From: Streptomyces himastatinicus ATCC 53653
GTDB lineage: Bacteria; Actinomycetota; Actinomycetes; Streptomycetales; Streptomycetaceae
Assembly: GCF_000158915.1 (NCBI RefSeq)
Contig: NZ_GG657754.1
Location: 6,421,098 to 6,462,679, forward strand
Direction of reading: 5' to 3'
Length of the DNA stretch: 41,582 bases
The notes beneath the pieces were generated by a model. The model did not search any database. It was not told the DNA's origin and saw only the letters and a list, made by a program, of their open reading frames with translations. Made by a program: the position numbers and the translations under genes. Below, piece by piece: positions 38,963 through 41,582 of the stretch. Positions within the stretch are counted from its first letter, which is position 1; each line of letters starts with the position of its first letter.

Positions 38963-39043
38963 CGATACGTCGTCTCGTATCGCGGGTGTTACCCGTCCGT
39001 ATCGCGGGACACGCTTCCGGGGGGCGGATCGGGAATCGATACG
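38963..39043 (+). promoter_or_regulatory. Four-copy CGATACG heptamer array in the cysO leader promoter
   Basis: CGATACG at 38963-38969 and its complement CGTATCG at 38976-38982 form a dyad with a 6-nt spacer. A second CGTATCG is at 38998-39004, exactly 22 bp from the previous one and part of an 11-bp direct repeat CGTATCGCGGG. A fourth copy, CGATACG, at 39037-39043 overlaps the -10 box of the leader ORF. Such phased repeats suggest cooperative binding of a regulator that controls cysteine synthesis. Confidence 0.55.
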
Positions 39044-39051
39044 ATGAGTTC

Positions 39052-39054
<3 letters not shown>
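39040..39054 (+). promoter_or_regulatory. -10 box of the leader transcript (leaderless start)
   Basis: TACGAT at 39040-39045 is followed by 6 nt and ATG 39052. A transcript starting there would begin on the leader peptide start codon. Confidence 0.5.
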
Positions 39055-40510
<1,456 letters not shown>

Positions 40511-40536
40511 ACCCGCTGGCGGCGGAATGCGGCGCA

Positions 40537-40554
40537 CCGGGGGTACCCGGTGGT
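40537..40554 (+). terminator. Weak hairpin after cysM
   Basis: ACCGGG-GGTA-CCCGGT, a 6-bp stem with a 4-nt loop about 27 nt past the cysM stop. The remaining 185 nt before the next gene contain no gene that I can support; TACGCT at 40651-40656 is a possible -10 box for the MBL gene. Confidence 0.4.
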
Positions 40555-40739
40555 AACCGATGTGGGGCATACGCGGCTGCCCGGGGCTCCGTCCTGGTGA
40601 TTCCGCCCACAACGCGGGCCCGTGGAGGAGCTACCAGGGCTTTAGCGCCTTACGCTCGTGGGCACCCCGTATGACCCCCGCACCCGCCGCCTCGCCCATG
40701 GCCCTCGGCATGGGGACCCCTCAAGGAGGTTCCTGCTCC

Positions 40740-41492
40740 ATGAAGCTCACCGTCGTCGGATGCTCGGGGTCGTTCCCGTCCGCGGAATCGGCCTGCTCGA
40801 GCTACCTCGTAGAGGCCGACGGCTTCCGGCTGCTCCTCGACATGGGCAATGGCGCCCTCGGCGAGTTGCAGCGCCACTGCGGTCTCTACGACCTCGACGC
40901 CGTGATCCTCTCCCACCTCCACCCCGACCACTGCATCGACATGTGCGCCTACTTCGTCGCGCGGTACTACCGCCACGACGGGGGCCGCGCCGAGGCGATC
41001 CCGGTCTACGGGCCCGAGGACACCGAACGCCGCCTGGTCCAGGCGTACGACGATGTGCCCGACGAGAAGTCGATGCAGGAAGTCTTCGACTTCCGCACCC
41101 TCACCCCGGGCACCTTCGAACTGGGCCCCTTCACCATCCGCACCGCCCGGGTCTGCCACCCGGTGGAGGCGTTCGGCTTCCGCATCGAGCACGGGGACCG
41201 CGCCCTGGTCTATTCCGGTGACACCGGCCCCTGCGAGGCCCTGACCGACCTGGCCCGGGGCGCCGACCTCTTCCTCTGCGAGGCGGCCTTCACCCACGGC
41301 AAGGAAGACATCCCGGAGCTGCACCTCAACGGCCGCCAGGCCGGTGAGCACGCGCAGGCCGCGGGCGCCGCCGCCCTGGTCCTCACCCACATCCCGCCGT
41401 GGACCGACCCGAACCTGAACCAGCGCGACGCCGAGGCCGTCTTCGACGGCCCGGTGACCCTGGCGCGGTCGGGTGCCGTCTACGAGGTCTGA
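40740..41492 (+). CDS. MBL-fold metallo-hydrolase, Rv1339-like
   Basis: A 250-residue metallo-beta-lactamase-fold protein. The metal motif SHLHPDHCIDM (about residues 59-69) is the canonical HxHxDH; further ligands are likely the His in ARVCHPVEAFG, the Asp in VYSGDTGPCE and the His in VLTHIPPW. N-terminal KLTVVGCSGSFPS is typical of this subgroup. The M. tuberculosis homologue next to cysO-cysM (Rv1339) has been reported to hydrolyse cyclic nucleotides, which makes cAMP a candidate substrate. ATG 40740 follows AGGAGG at about 11 nt; an in-frame upstream extension has no similarity and is rejected. In mycobacteria a rhomboid gene and murI lie between cysM and this gene; here they are missing. 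Confidence 0.88.
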   Translation: MKLTVVGCSGSFPSAESACSSYLVEADGFRLLLDMGNGALGELQRHCGLYDLDAVILSHLHPDHCIDMCAYFVARYYRHDGGRAEAIPVYGPEDTERRLVQAYDDVPDEKSMQEVFDFRTLTPGTFELGPFTIRTARVCHPVEAFGFRIEHGDRALVYSGDTGPCEALTDLARGADLFLCEAAFTHGKEDIPELHLNGRQAGEHAQAAGAAALVLTHIPPWTDPNLNQRDAEAVFDGPVTLARSGAVYEV

Positions 41493-41530
41493 GCGCCGCT
41501 GAGCGCCGCTGGGCCCCGCTGAGCCCCGTA
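41491..41530 (+). repeat. 10-bp tandem repeat after the MBL gene
   Basis: Four 10-bp units: GAGCGCCGCT twice exactly, GGGCCCCGCT, then GAGCCCCGTA. The first unit overlaps the stop codon of the MBL gene (TGA at 41490-41492), and the last runs into the terminator stem. Confidence 0.85.
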
Positions 41531-41582
41531 CGACGAAAACGGGCCGGATCTGCCCCCGCAGAACCGGCCCGTTTTCGTCGTA
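41529..41582. terminator. Long bidirectional terminator hairpin at the window end
   Basis: A 54-nt hairpin: 19 bp perfect (TACGACGAAAACGGGCCGG at 41529-41547 with its complement to 41582), one A-A mismatch, then TCTGC-CCCC-GCAGA. The stem contains AAAA and TTTT tracts, so it can act on both strands; the window ends exactly at its last base. Confidence 0.92.

Noticed and set aside
40560..40739. Upstream in-frame extension of the MBL hydrolase
   Set aside because: The sequence is unlike any MBL N-terminus and crosses an AGGAGG ribosome site located properly for ATG 40740.

Overview
The window is a high-GC, gene-dense actinobacterial chromosome segment, almost certainly Streptomyces. The signs are strong third-position GC, many GTG starts, several apparently leaderless genes with a TANNNT box 6-7 nt before the start codon, Tat and Sec exported proteins, RDD and DUF2510 proteins, and an hppD-to-cysM gene order that I recall as typical of Streptomyces. 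From pncB through clpS, DUF2017, mec, cysO and cysM to the MBL hydrolase, the order also matches the M. tuberculosis pncB1 (Rv1330c) to Rv1339 neighbourhood as I remember it. No phage, insertion sequence, CRISPR array or rRNA was found.

Region 1 (1-5.5 kb): end of a xanthine-dehydrogenase-like locus (2Fe-2S subunit tail plus a molybdopterin subunit with altered active-site motifs), a two-domain GNAT acetyltransferase broken by a stop and two +1 frameshifts, a small DUF3592 membrane protein, an SDR oxidoreductase and a TauE/SafE exporter. Region 2 (5.6-10 kb): a single large leftward NRPS gene with the C-A-T-TE layout of EntF and no partner genes in view, then a tRNA-Cys(GCA) gene.

Region 3 (10.1-16.1 kb): an alpha/beta hydrolase with an Asp at the nucleophile position, a LysR regulator, cysteine dioxygenase and a YeiH-type putative sulfate/sulfite exporter (a likely cysteine catabolism unit), an MFS transporter, and a ribbon-helix-helix/Doc toxin-antitoxin pair with its own operator. 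Region 4 (16.1-23.6 kb): a DEAH helicase, an IclR regulator, a membrane-anchored Lon-like protease, an ArsR-like regulator with a tiny TTA-containing partner gene, an Lrp regulator divergent from hppD, and a PIG-V-like mannosyltransferase.

Region 5 (23.6-33.7 kb): an ECF sigma factor overlapping a Pro-rich membrane protein gene, a divergent Tat-exported TagC-like protein, a GlcD-like FAD oxidase, three tandem RDD membrane proteins, and a secreted M6 (immune inhibitor A) metalloprotease. Region 6 (33.7-41.6 kb): NAD salvage (pncB, a small coupled ORF, pncA), clpS-DUF2017, an amino acid permease, and the CysO-dependent cysteine biosynthesis genes (JAMM peptidase mec, a probable Cys leader peptide, cysO, cysM), then an MBL-fold hydrolase and a long terminator hairpin.

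The most promising items are the cysO locus (a CysO precursor with a tail after Gly-Gly, a Cys-containing leader ORF and a four-copy heptamer array in the promoter), two small ORFs too short for routine calling (34360-34470 and 19663-19842, the latter with a TTA codon), and the orphan EntF-like NRPS.
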